The notes beneath the pieces are model-generated. The model saw only the letters and a program-made list of their open reading frames with translations. It searched no databases and was not told the DNA's origin. From Talinum fruticosum (lineage: Eukaryota > Streptophyta > Magnoliopsida > Caryophyllales > Talinaceae), in the NCBI GenBank assembly GCA_021018815.1, contig JAITYX010000004.1, forward strand, positions 8,379,501 through 8,443,500: a stretch of DNA of 64,000 nucleotides, in the 5' to 3' direction. Positions 11,278 through 21,100 of this stretch are shown here, piece after piece. The position numbers and the translations under genes are program-made. How positions within the stretch are numbered: position 1 is the first letter of the stretch; each line of letters starts with the position of its first letter.

Positions 11278-11890
11278 TTGAAGGAAACTAGTTTTGTGAA
11301 GGGTAAATTGCCCCTAAAATATCTTGATGGGCATATGAAACTAGGAAAGCTAAATACAAATGATTGCTATTGCAGACGTAATAACAACAAGAGTCAAAAT
11401 ATGGGGGTAAGGAAACTCGGTTATGCTAGGAAAGTACAGTTGATAAACACAAGTGATGATGAAAATGTACAACTATTGGTGTTCCATATTATACTTGTCA
11501 AGCAAAGTCATAAAACTAGTAAAGAAGATATGCAGAGATTTTTTGTGGAAAGGAGAAGCGAGGAAGAAAAGATAATACCAGTAGCTTGGAAGGACTTGTG
11601 CATGCCAAAACAAGTATGGAGGGTCGGGGATAAGAGATTGTGCATCTTGGAAAAAAGCTTTTGTGGCTAAACAATTATGGTTTATAATGGACAAGGCTGA
11701 TTGTTTGTGGGTAAAATGGGTCAATTCGATCTACCTAAAGGATTAAGACATCGAAGTGTTGAGATCAAACCACAATTCAACCGGCATATGAAGAAGATCC
11801 TAAAGCCGAGAAAGTACTCGCACAGTTGGAGCAACCCCCAAACTAATGTATAGACAGATCACAAGGAATGGAAAATTAAGTGTTAAAGAT
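11278..11890 (+). pseudogene. LINE 1 RT thumb and connecting region
   Basis: The frame at 11278-11670 reads FVKGKLPLKYLDGHM, matching the LINE motif LPxKYLGxPL. Further on are RKVQLINT and VAWKDLCMPK (family xxWxxVCxPKxEGGLG). After a shift, KAFVAKQLWF and LWVKWVNSIYLK appear, matching the conserved (A)LLxKxxWxxxxxxxSLWVKWxxxxYL segment. Confidence 0.8.
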
Positions 11891-11979
11891 GCATAAACCG
11901 CCATACAACAACCTCGGACAAGAACAACCGCGGTGGAGATTTGCTTAGCACAAACCGATCATACCAAAACACTCCAGAT

Positions 11980-12633
11980 TAGGGATGGCAGTGGGTCCTG
12001 GACTCGACCCGGACCCGACCCATTTAATCGGCTATGGGTCTAAAAAATTTAGACCTAATGGGTCCGGAGTCGGGTCCGGGTCTAACCGTTCGGGTCCGGT
12101 CCGGGTCTCAAAAATAAGACCCAAACCCGACCCAAGACCTGTTTAAGACCCGATCACTAATTTTATTTTTTAAAAAAATTCTAATAGCAAGTATTCATAC
12201 AAATTTAGACCCGATGCAATTTGGAAACCCTTCCCACAATTTGTTGTTAAGCTTTGATGGACTTTGAACTTTATGGTGTCAAACTTTGATGAACTTTGTG
12301 TTTAATATATTGGTGTATTTGGTTTGTATGAACTAAGTTTTTGGTTTGTACAATAGGTTGGTTGATAAATAGGTTAGTATAATACTAAAGAGGTTATATG
12401 TAACAAAATTACTTGTAAATTTACAATAATATTAAAATAGGGTACAAAATACTCGATTTTTAAGCTCATTTATGATAAAAAATATACTAGACCCCTTTAA
12501 GACCCGTGGACCCGCCGGGTCCAGTGTCCGGGTCCAAATTTTACAGACCCACCTGGTCCAGGTCGGGTTTGGGTCCAAGTTTAAAAGTTAGATGGGTCCG
12601 GGTCCAGTCGGACCCGACCCATTGTCATCCCTA
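11980..12633. mobile_element. Non-autonomous hAT-type element in LINE 1
   Basis: The left end reads TAGGGATGGCAGTGGGTC and the right end, reversed, reads TAGGGATGACAATGGGTC, giving imperfect TIRs of about 18 bp. The flanks are CTCCAGAT (11972-11979) and CTCCGGAT (12634-12641), an 8-bp TSD with one mismatch, as expected for hAT. Both subterminal regions are packed with GGGTC/GACCC words. The middle is AT-rich with no transposase. It is inserted into the zf-RVT part of LINE 1. Confidence 0.85.
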
Positions 12634-12641
12634 CTCCGGAT

Positions 12642-13147
12642 GCTTATGGATGACACTCGAAGAGGAAACTACCAACTAGAGATAGACTAAAAGAGTGGAT
12701 ACACACTCGCTGATATTACATGTACTTTCTCGCTCTCGGGAGGAGAGTATAGACCACCTTTTTTTCAATGTAAGTTTTCCTAGGGGATACTAAACGGTTT
12801 TACAAGCCTAGCTAAGGGACTGACTGGAGATAAACATGGAATGGCTAGTCGATGGGGACTATAATGTCATAGGCTAAGCTTGCTTTCATTGCGCCTTTGA
12901 TTGCTGCAATTATATACCACATTTGGAGGGATAGAAATTTTTGTTCCTCCAAAACAATCATAGACCAATTACTCAAATAATGGATCAAATCGGATGGGAA
13001 CTTAAAACTCACTTGGTCAATAGAAAAGAGGTATACCGGGAATGAGTGAAGAGATTGTAAATTGATGTATTCCTTTGGGTATGCCCAAAGTAATGTGTAA
13101 AAATGCTTTAGTTAATAGTGAAAGACTCTTAACTTTTACCAAAAAAA
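12642..13147 (+). pseudogene. LINE 1 3' end: zf-RVT remnant and A-rich tail
   Basis: After the hAT element the LINE continues with a relic of the zf-RVT region (KLPTRDRLKEW-like) and near 12880 AFIAPLIAAIIYHIWRDRN, matching the C-terminal xxxYxIWxxRN of plant LINE proteins. It ends in CTTTTACCAAAAAAA. No TSD was identified. Confidence 0.75.
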
Positions 13148-13310
13148 TATGTATCTTATTTGACACTCTTATATTCTCAAAGCAACTACGTTTTATTATA
13201 ATTCAAATGATAGTAACAACAATAATTAATGTTCTCCTAGTTCCATTGTATGGTAACATCAACATGCAAAAGACGAGACATTGCGATTAGGTTAATCAAA
13301 ATGGAATAAT
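13148..13310. other. Spacer between LINE 1 and the CACTA element
   Basis: AT-rich sequence with no recognisable gene. The last three bases (AAT, 13308-13310) are the left target-site copy of the CACTA insertion. Confidence 0.5.
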
Positions 13311-13330
13311 CACTACTAGAAAAAGGGTTC

Positions 13331-13690
13331 TAACGACGAATAAATTGATCGTTAAAAGTACATTTTATCATCGTTAAAGTGATTAACGACCAAAAAATTT
13401 TGGTCGTCAATCGTCGTTAGTGCTTCCCTCATTAATACTTTTAACGATGGCTTTAAAATTTTCGTCGTTACTTAAAATAACGATGAAACAAGATGTCGTC
13501 GTAATTAGTTGATTGAATAACAATGAACTACATATCATTAACAACAAAATTTTTCATCGTAGATTTAAAAGAACCATAAATACAAAAATTAAAATCATAA
13601 TCATTAACAACCAATTTAGTTCATTGTTATTTCTTTAACGATTAACATTTTCATCGTTAATAATATTATGGATAACCTAAATATATAATT
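13331..13690. repeat. Left subterminal repeats of the CACTA element
   Basis: Many copies, in both orientations, of a word near TTAACGA(C/T) or its complement TCGTTAA occur, for example at 13331, 13350, 13366, 13381, 13409-13420, 13441 and 13630-13665. In CACTA elements such arrays bind the transposase accessory protein. Confidence 0.8.
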
Positions 13691-16600
13691 TTTCCAATTA
13701 TCATTAAAATAATGTAATAAACTATTGATCACTAATATATAGTAATAACAAACTTGAATTGATATGTATTAATTCCTTTGAATACCACCGGTCCGCGAAT
13801 ACGTAATATAAAATATAACCTAATATCAAAAGCATCCTAAAATACATAACTTAATTGATATCTGAGTACAAGCAATATTAACCAAAAAACTAAACAAAAT
13901 GAAGTCCTCCAAATAATTTAGAAAGTATAAATCTTCATCAACTACTCATAAAAGGTAAAGAAGTGTTGGAACTTGAATGAACAGATCCACATCTCCAAAC
14001 AAGTCCGCATCTCGCAAAAAATAGAGAATTATTAGAACTTTTATAAAATTGCAAACGTATTCAACTTCTTATCAAACAAACATATGTAACTCAAACAAAC
14101 CAACATACGAGGTGCCGAAATGACGGTCTATCGGACCACGGCATACAAGACTTCTTCCCCGATCCGGTGGAATTAATCATCTTCCCGCAATATGTTCAAA
14201 GCAAATAAAATTAAATCATTTCCCAAAATAAACATGTCAATACAAGATTTAGAGCAAATGGCTTCTGCAGATACTCCTAGCACATAGCTCGCTCATCCGT
14301 AGCTGGCTCAATAATTACGAGTATGCACTACACTTGTGTCTTTTTCAATAAGATTTTGCAAGCAAGAAAGAGTTTGCAAGCAATAAAAAGGTGTCTTATC
14401 CCTCAACAAGGATGGGAACAAAAATGAGATGTGAACGCTAATTGAAGATTATTTCAAATATGAGGAAGGCAATCAAGACTACACAAGATTCAAGCTAGTG
14501 TCATAAGCAAAACAAGAGATGAATAGCATGCCAAGTTCGGAAATATCTTTCTGTCTATTAAAAAACAAGTAAGCTATGTATAGGGCAACTCATTCCATGA
14601 AAACAATTCAGATTAGAATTAACCAAGTTACCTGGCCATGCACATCACCACACACGGTAAAATACTTTCCATCGAGAACAGCTTATATCAACAAGCGATG
14701 GCAAGACACGCAGTAAATCTCTTGTTTGCAAGACAATTTGGAATGCATATCTAAAGCATAAGAAAAAGACAGCAGAAAGAAATCAAACTTCCAAATACTC
14801 CAAAAGCCGAATATGCAACCTCGCTAACATAATTCTATTTACAATCATACACAGTTTCACTCGAATATGCTAACATCACAAGGTACCTTTTGTGCAAACA
14901 TTTCTGGTTTTAGAAGTCCTCCATCATTCTCTTTACAAAATCCAATGTCACCGTATCTCCCTCTATCCTTGCTCCGGAAGATTGCGGTTCAACCTCTTAC
15001 ATATAAAAAGAAAAAAGAAAAATCTATATTATCGCCAAAGACAGAATGAACAAACCCAACTCCAGTTTTACATGGAAAAAATGACATCGAATAGAGAAAG
15101 GGTCATCAACCCGCAGAGAAGCTAGTAATTAATGCACATGCAAACAATCACCCACAATATTTGACACTATTAGTTAAGACTTTGAATACTTTTGCAAATA
15201 GACAATCTGCTCTAGCTGGAAATTCAGCACTATTAATGGGAAATTGTGGTCTTACATGTATTCTCAGCCAAGCCTATATGATACTTGAAATATAGAATGC
15301 AGGGAGTTGAAGAACCCAACATATGTCGTTCAAGGTTTAAAAGCAGCAACACATATTCACAAAGGAATTTCTAAAAACAATGATAATGGGAGAACCTTCA
15401 CTTACCTAGGTCGGGAGGGGACATAACTAATGTCGGAGGAAAAATTTGGGATATGAGAAATATTTGGGACAATTACTACATAACAAATGGAATCTCTAAA
15501 GATACGAGTAACAAATATATTGATTGCAAAACCAAACAAAAGCAAAAGGCCATTTCTCATCAAATAAACGAAGACAATTTCCAGGTTAAAACAGAACCCG
15601 AAGCTAGAAGATGTTTCATGCTTCCAGGAGGAGAGATATATTTTTTGACAATATATAAGGTCCAAAGAAATATTAAGGAACCAGCACATAGTGTTTTATG
15701 TCACTACAGACTAATAAGATATAAATAGCTAACGTAAACTATGAAGAACACAACATATTTCAATAGGCAATGTAGCAAGCAAGCCGATAAAGGTTTGTCC
15801 AAAGCAAAAGTAAAAGTATTTACAAATACTTTACCCTATAAAAATGTTACGGAACATGTTCATACCAATGGATGCATTTATCGTAATCAAAGAAAGAACA
15901 ATGAAGAGAAAAACTGAGATCTAGCAAAGGAGATTTCAAAGATGATGAAGCATAATCCCCTTTTCAAATGAGCACCAATAAAACATAAGCGGATTTGTTT
16001 TACGCCGAATCATGACACCACATGCCCTACAAGGAAATATATTTGATGTCCGACAAACCGTTACCATCTATTGTAGTAGAACGAGATATAAGCCAACATA
16101 TAGAACCCTATTTCATTTCATGTACCCCTCAATTTATTGTTACTCGGTCTTATAAGAACTCAAGCACAAAGGGGCATGAAGGAAAGACAAGTACAGCCCA
16201 AGTGTCAACATGCTTCAAATTTATAATGCTAGCACTAATGAAGGTATCTAGGCCAAGTCGGATAGGCTTTGACTCCGATGGTGAGTTGAAACCATTTCTC
16301 CTATAAACAGAGAAAAAGAGTGAATTGGGTAATAAGTTCTAGAAGAATTAGCTAGAGTTCACTTGTGTGGAATCTATGGATTCTATGCAGTATTTGCTCG
16401 AGAGGAAAAAATCCACGAGCTCAACCCACCAAGCGGAATCAAGAATTTAGGAAGGGAAAACAGACTGAGAAAACTAAAACGAATTTGCTCCAGCTAGAAT
16501 TTGAAATTTTGAACCTCCAATTTCACCCAACGACGCACAATCGGAAAACATGTAAAACAATAAAGGACTTCAAAACAAAGTGGAAATCAATTGCAAAATT

Positions 16601-16841
16601 AGGGTATAATTTGGAGAATAGAAATCCTTGTATCCGGATTGAGCGAGCAACGAATTTCACTGGGTAATGAATGAACTCGAGCCAGCAAGCGGAAACCAAA
16701 TTCAATCAAGAAAACCTAGAATTAGATCCCATCCTCAATACAAACCATCAAACCCATAAAAAATTGTACATAAACAAGAAAACCGCATCAAAAGTACCTA
16801 TTTAAACATGAGATTGGAGGAGACGATCGACCGTCGAGAGG

Positions 16842-16862
16842 TAGAGAGAGAGAGAGAGAGAG
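16842..16862. repeat. (AG)n microsatellite in the CACTA element
   Basis: An uninterrupted AG-type dinucleotide run of about ten units. On the minus strand it yields Leu-Ser repeats in spurious frames. Confidence 0.8.
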
Positions 16863-16931
16863 GTTGTATGAATGAGGAGGGTGGAGGGAGGGCCGTCGGC
16901 AGCCGGCGATTTGAGACCGCGAGAGGGAAGA

Positions 16932-17045
16932 GAAGTGGGGTTTGCTGCGTGAGAGTAGTGCGAGAGGGAAGAAGGGTGGGTTTCGCTGGGTGAGAGTAGT
17001 GCGAGTAGTGCGAGAGGTATCGGAGGTGGGTTTCGCCGAATGAAG
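16932..17045. repeat. About 40-bp tandem repeat, near the CACTA right end
   Basis: The block GTGGGTTTCGCTG(G)GTGAGAGTAGTGCGAGAGG occurs nearly three times (near 16936, 16976 and 17024), with an extra short TAGTGCGAG duplication. It is GC-richer than the rest of the element. Confidence 0.65.
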
Positions 17046-17264
17046 AACAAAACATAAATGTTCATCGGTTTTTTTTTTTTTTTGAGCAAGTTCATCATCA
17101 TCAGCTTTTTTAATCATTAATCTATTACTTTATAATTTTCACTTAAGAAAAATCTAGTTTAATGTTCCCCTAATAATTTTAACTTAGAGGAAAATCCTAG
17201 TTTAATTTTTTCCCTTTAATAATTTTACCTTAGAAAAGGAAATACTAATAATTAACTTTTTGAG

Positions 17265-17425
17265 TATTAATAGTATTAACGACCAAAATATTAAAAGTAA
17301 TAACGACTAATTTTTTTTTCGTTGTGTAATAATAGTTATTTGATAAAATTAAACAACGAAAAATTAATTTCATCGTTATTAGTAATTTTTAACGACCAAT
17401 TGTATGATTCGTCGTTAAAGTGTCG
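17265..17425. repeat. Right subterminal repeats of the CACTA element
   Basis: Copies of TAACGACC/TAACGACT and of the complement CGTCGTTA occur between 17277 and 17430, mirroring the left array. Confidence 0.8.
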
Positions 17426-17474
17426 TCGTTAGAAGCCAAATTTCTAGTAGTGAATAGATGTTTGTTTAACTTTT

Positions 17475-17640
17475 GGGGCTCGACGTAATGATTGGGTTGA
17501 GAAATTAGATGATGAACAAAGCGAGATGTTGATTCTATTATGAGTCTCATGGACAAATCGCAATAAGTAGATCTTTGAGCAAAGGAGGAGAAATGTTATG
17601 GCCATGAAATGGTGAATATATTTGATAAAAAAATTTGATA
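17475..17640 (+). pseudogene. LINE C-terminal fragment
   Basis: The plus strand encodes ARRNDWVEKLDDEQSEMLIL, then (after a stop) SWTNRNK and FEQRRRNVMAMKW. This resembles the linker before RNase H in plant LINE proteins, where the family has LLWxLWxxRNxxxFE. It is an isolated fragment next to the CACTA insertion and may belong to a separate LINE copy. Confidence 0.55.
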
Positions 17641-18156
17641 TCCTCTTGAATATTAATTCTTTTCCGTAAACAAGCTTACTTTTAGAGTTGGACGGTGAAG
17701 ATATAATTGGGTGGAAACATATGAGGATCTTGCCTATTGTCAAGTAGATAAATGTTGTCATCGGGATGTTTGATTAATTAAATTTCCTTGTCCTTATTTC
17801 AACAACAATAAAAAATAGTAATAATAAGAAGGTAGGTTTAGCAAAATATTGGTATTCTTAAAAACATATATGTTTGAATATGTACATGGGTTCATCTTTC
17901 ATATTTGTAAAGCATTAAATTGATGATTTATTATGGGCAACAACAAAGCTAAAATACTGTATTTTATGTGTCAACTTTTTAGTTCCCAAGACTCACTACT
18001 TTACATATGTTGTGACTTTTGGTTTTCTTTCACCTCCATCGTTCTCCCAATTCCCAATTATCATATGCTACAATGGGATACTTAGGAAAGAAATTTTTTT
18101 TGGCAAAAGAGACGAAAACACAAACAGAAAAAGATAGGATTAATAATGGGAGTAAA
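17641..18156. other. AT-rich stretch with no gene seen
   Basis: No recognisable domain or element end was found here. It lies between the LINE fragment and the 3' end of the broken reading frame that contains solo LTR 2. Confidence 0.4.
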
Positions 18157-21100
18157 TTACATCGGCTCTTCCCTTACCATATCCCTATCAACATCTAAAC
18201 TAATAAAGAGTTCATTATTAATACAAGAAGAAAATACTTCATCAATTTGTCCTCTAGTCTTCTCTTTCCCGATGATGATTCTTTTCTTCGCTGTTGTCGT
18301 TTGATTTTCCTTTAATGGTTGTCCCACTTTCCGCTTTATCCCAATGCTTCCTTCATCATTTTCCTTTTGGCGGATGTTGCATTCTTGCACTCGTTGTGTA
18401 ATACCCGAATTTTAAAGAAAGGCAACTGAAAAACATAGAATTATTGAATATTATTTCCCGCCACTAGGGGGTTGAGCGATCGATTTTATTTACGATCAAA
18501 CATATTATGTTAGAATCCCTTTGGAGGCTGGGGTGGAATAAGTTAAATTAAAGGATTGCCTTCCTTTTTCGTCTAAGCTAAATTGTTAGGTGATTAGGAA
18601 TTGTCGTGGTCGGCATATTAAAATAAGTTAGGGACGCGATCGCGTAAGAGGACGGAAGGGAAAAGATATAGACACTGTCGTATATGGGCCGGTGATTATT
18701 TTCACTAAATTATGAAGAGATGATTAAGCTTATTTGGGGGTCCAATTAGGAACAGGAACCGCCAAATTAGGCGGTGGAAGGTGAAAGGAGAGGAAAGAAG
18801 GCTCGGGGAAAGGAGGTCGAGCGAAGAGGAAGCGAAACGAGAGCGAGGGAGAGCGAGAACGCGCGGAGCCGGAGCAGAGGCCGGTGGCCGCCTGAACGGC
18901 GAACGGCCGGTGGGCGAAGGGAAAGCGGAGGCTCGGGAAGGCGAGAAGGAAAATAAACCGAGCGAAGGAAGAAGGGAAGAGGGAGGACCGAGCGCGTAGA
19001 GAGAGAGAAGGCGAGCGGTGTGAGGGTCGAGGAGACCGAGGGGTGGCCGACGACCACCATAGGCCAGAAGCGGCAGCCAGCGACGCTAGTGAAGGGAGGA
19101 AAGCGAGAGACCGATGCCGAACGAGGGCAAAGGAAGGAAGGAACCGAAGCGAGGGCAGATGCGGGAGGGTCCGGAGGCCGAAACCGGGAAATTAACGGCG
19201 GCGAGGAGAAGGGCCGGCGGCAAACGCGCCGAGGCCCGGACCGAGAGTCAGCGGAGGCCGAAACGGCAAGCCGGAACAGGGAAGCGAAAACCGAGCGGCC
19301 GAGCAAGGACTCGCGGAAACGGAGACCGAAACCGAAGGCGAGGAGTAAAGGAGTTCAAAATCAATCCCTAAAACCCGAGAATTTCGGGTGGGTAGTCTTA
19401 TGCTCTAAACTATTAGTAATTTCGAAACCTAAATGGATTTGTTGTGATTGTTGAATGTGTTATATGAATGTTGAATTGTTGTGAACGTTGAGTATCCGTA
19501 TTACGGAACAGACCTAGTTGTTGTTTGAGATTGAAATAAGAGCTTAGAATGTATTTAAGAAATTGAGAGGGCTGAATCGTGGAATGAAGGGAGTTACTTG
19601 GGTTTAATAGTTGAGTTAAATCGGGAACTTCTAAAGAGCTTGAATAATCACTTAAGGTTGAATTGGGTGTGTTGATTACGAAGAGGCTAGATTATATAGG
19701 TCAAATAAGTAGTATTGAGGTTCGATTAGCTGTTGAGGATGAAGAGTTGGGACGTGGATAGGAATTATGAGTTAATTAAGTTTTAGAGATTCTTGAAGCT
19801 ACGGTATTAAGAGCTAATTATGAACATTGGGAAATGGTAGGTCGAAGTATAAAGAGGAGTATGAATTCGTATGGAGTAATGCGCAATTGGGACAAGTAAG
19901 TGAAAATGGATAATTGTGAGCTTGATTACGTTTGAAGTATATTAATTCCTTGAGGTTAAACTAAGTGTGAAAATAAGTAAAGGTAACGGAAACCGAATAA
20001 GGACAAGTGATTGAGAGGTACATGCCCAAGGACGGACGAGCAAAAGTTAAGTAATGAGTTTAGAACATATCTCGGTCTTGGGATGAAATCAAGTTTGAAG
20101 TTAAGCACGAGTGAAAGGGACTTAAGCGATAAAGTGAGAGCAGGAGTCGGGTGGCTGAATACGGGCAGAGGAAGTTGAGTTATAAAGTAGAAGCGTAAAA
20201 TGAGCAAATGAGGCAAAAAGGCAATGAAAAGTAAGAATTTTGAATTGAGTGATATGTACTTGTGGTTATTGTGGCTCGGAAAATGGAGATAATCATACTA
20301 ACCGACGAATTGAGAAAAGCTTAGTTGGAAAAGAGTGGAGAATGATTGCTTGCAATGAATGGTGATTATTCGTGCTATGTGATTACCTTACGTGATGCTC
20401 AAAAGTAGTTTCAAAAGGAGTTTTGTATTTTACGTGAAATGATTTTTGAATGCAATTTCTTGTGGACTGCCTTTCGAACGTGAATGTGTTTTAAAGAAGC
20501 AAAGTTGATTTGAGAAAGTGAATTTATAAGGGTGACACGTGGTGTCATGCCTTCCTTGATACTAAATCGATTGAGAAAGTCTGGAAAGTGAATGTGATGA
20601 ATGAGAATGTGCAAATTGTTTTGAATCGACCGCTACGGATCGTTTAGCATACTGAAGGGTTCGAGCCGGGAACGCCCAGCTAGAGACTTCGAGGGAAGGG
20701 TTCTAATAGGGGTCCTGGAGAGACAGGATGCCCGCTCCGAGACTTCCTAGAAGAATGGTCCGGGAGCCTTTTGTCGGGGTCGCGCCACGAATTAAAGAAG
20801 TGCTAGTTCGAGTCCTCGAAGGCCCGGAAAAGTTGATTCAACCCCAAAAGAAGTATTCTTGAATGTGAATGTGTGCTTTTAAGTGATTAAAGAGTCTCGA
20901 TCTTTTTCATTGCAAGAGATTTCGAGTGAAAAGTATATAGATTTCTATTACACTATTATGCTTTCGCAGATTTCATTATTATGAGTATTATGTGTAAAGA
21001 ATTTCCATTTTAAGGGTTTAAGACTCCGGTGAGCCCGTTGATTATTGCTCACCCCCACAAATTGCCCCGTCCCCACCCGAGTGTTGCAGGTACACTTTCG

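Larger units (their letters stand above)
5230..13147 (+). mobile_element. Old plus-strand L1-type LINE (LINE 1), interrupted by two insertions
   Basis: From left to right there are relics of ORF1, AP-type endonuclease, reverse transcriptase and the 3' zf-RVT region. The 3' tail is near 13130-13147 and ends TTTTACCAAAAAAA, typical of plant L1 elements. A solo LTR (7707-10613) splits the reverse transcriptase and an hAT-type element (11980-12633) splits the C-terminal region. Without the insertions it would be about 4.4 kb. The 5' end is not defined and may reach the copia LTR at 5153. There are many stops and frameshifts throughout. Confidence 0.85.
13311..17452. mobile_element. Non-autonomous CACTA (En/Spm) DNA transposon, 4142 bp
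   Basis: The left end is CACTACTAGAAAAAGGGTTC and the right end reversed is CACTACTAGAAATTTGGCTTC. Twelve bases match perfectly from the terminus, and after a short gap both continue TTCTAACGACGA. The flanks are AAT at 13308-13310 and 17453-17455, the 3-bp TSD of CACTA elements. Subterminal arrays of TAACGA/TCGTTA words occur at both ends. No transposase (TNP2-like) is visible. The interior (about 13700-16800) contains short frames without recognisable domains, so it is either internal non-coding DNA or worn gene fragments. Confidence 0.92.

Noticed and set aside
16788..17117. Minus-strand frames of 85-109 codons with Leu-Ser repeats
   Set aside because: They come from the AG microsatellite and the tandem block at the CACTA right end.
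18767..19454. Long Arg/Glu-rich frames on both strands, up to 179 codons
   Set aside because: They lie in the GC-rich purine tract of solo LTR 2. Openness in several frames reflects low stop density, not coding.
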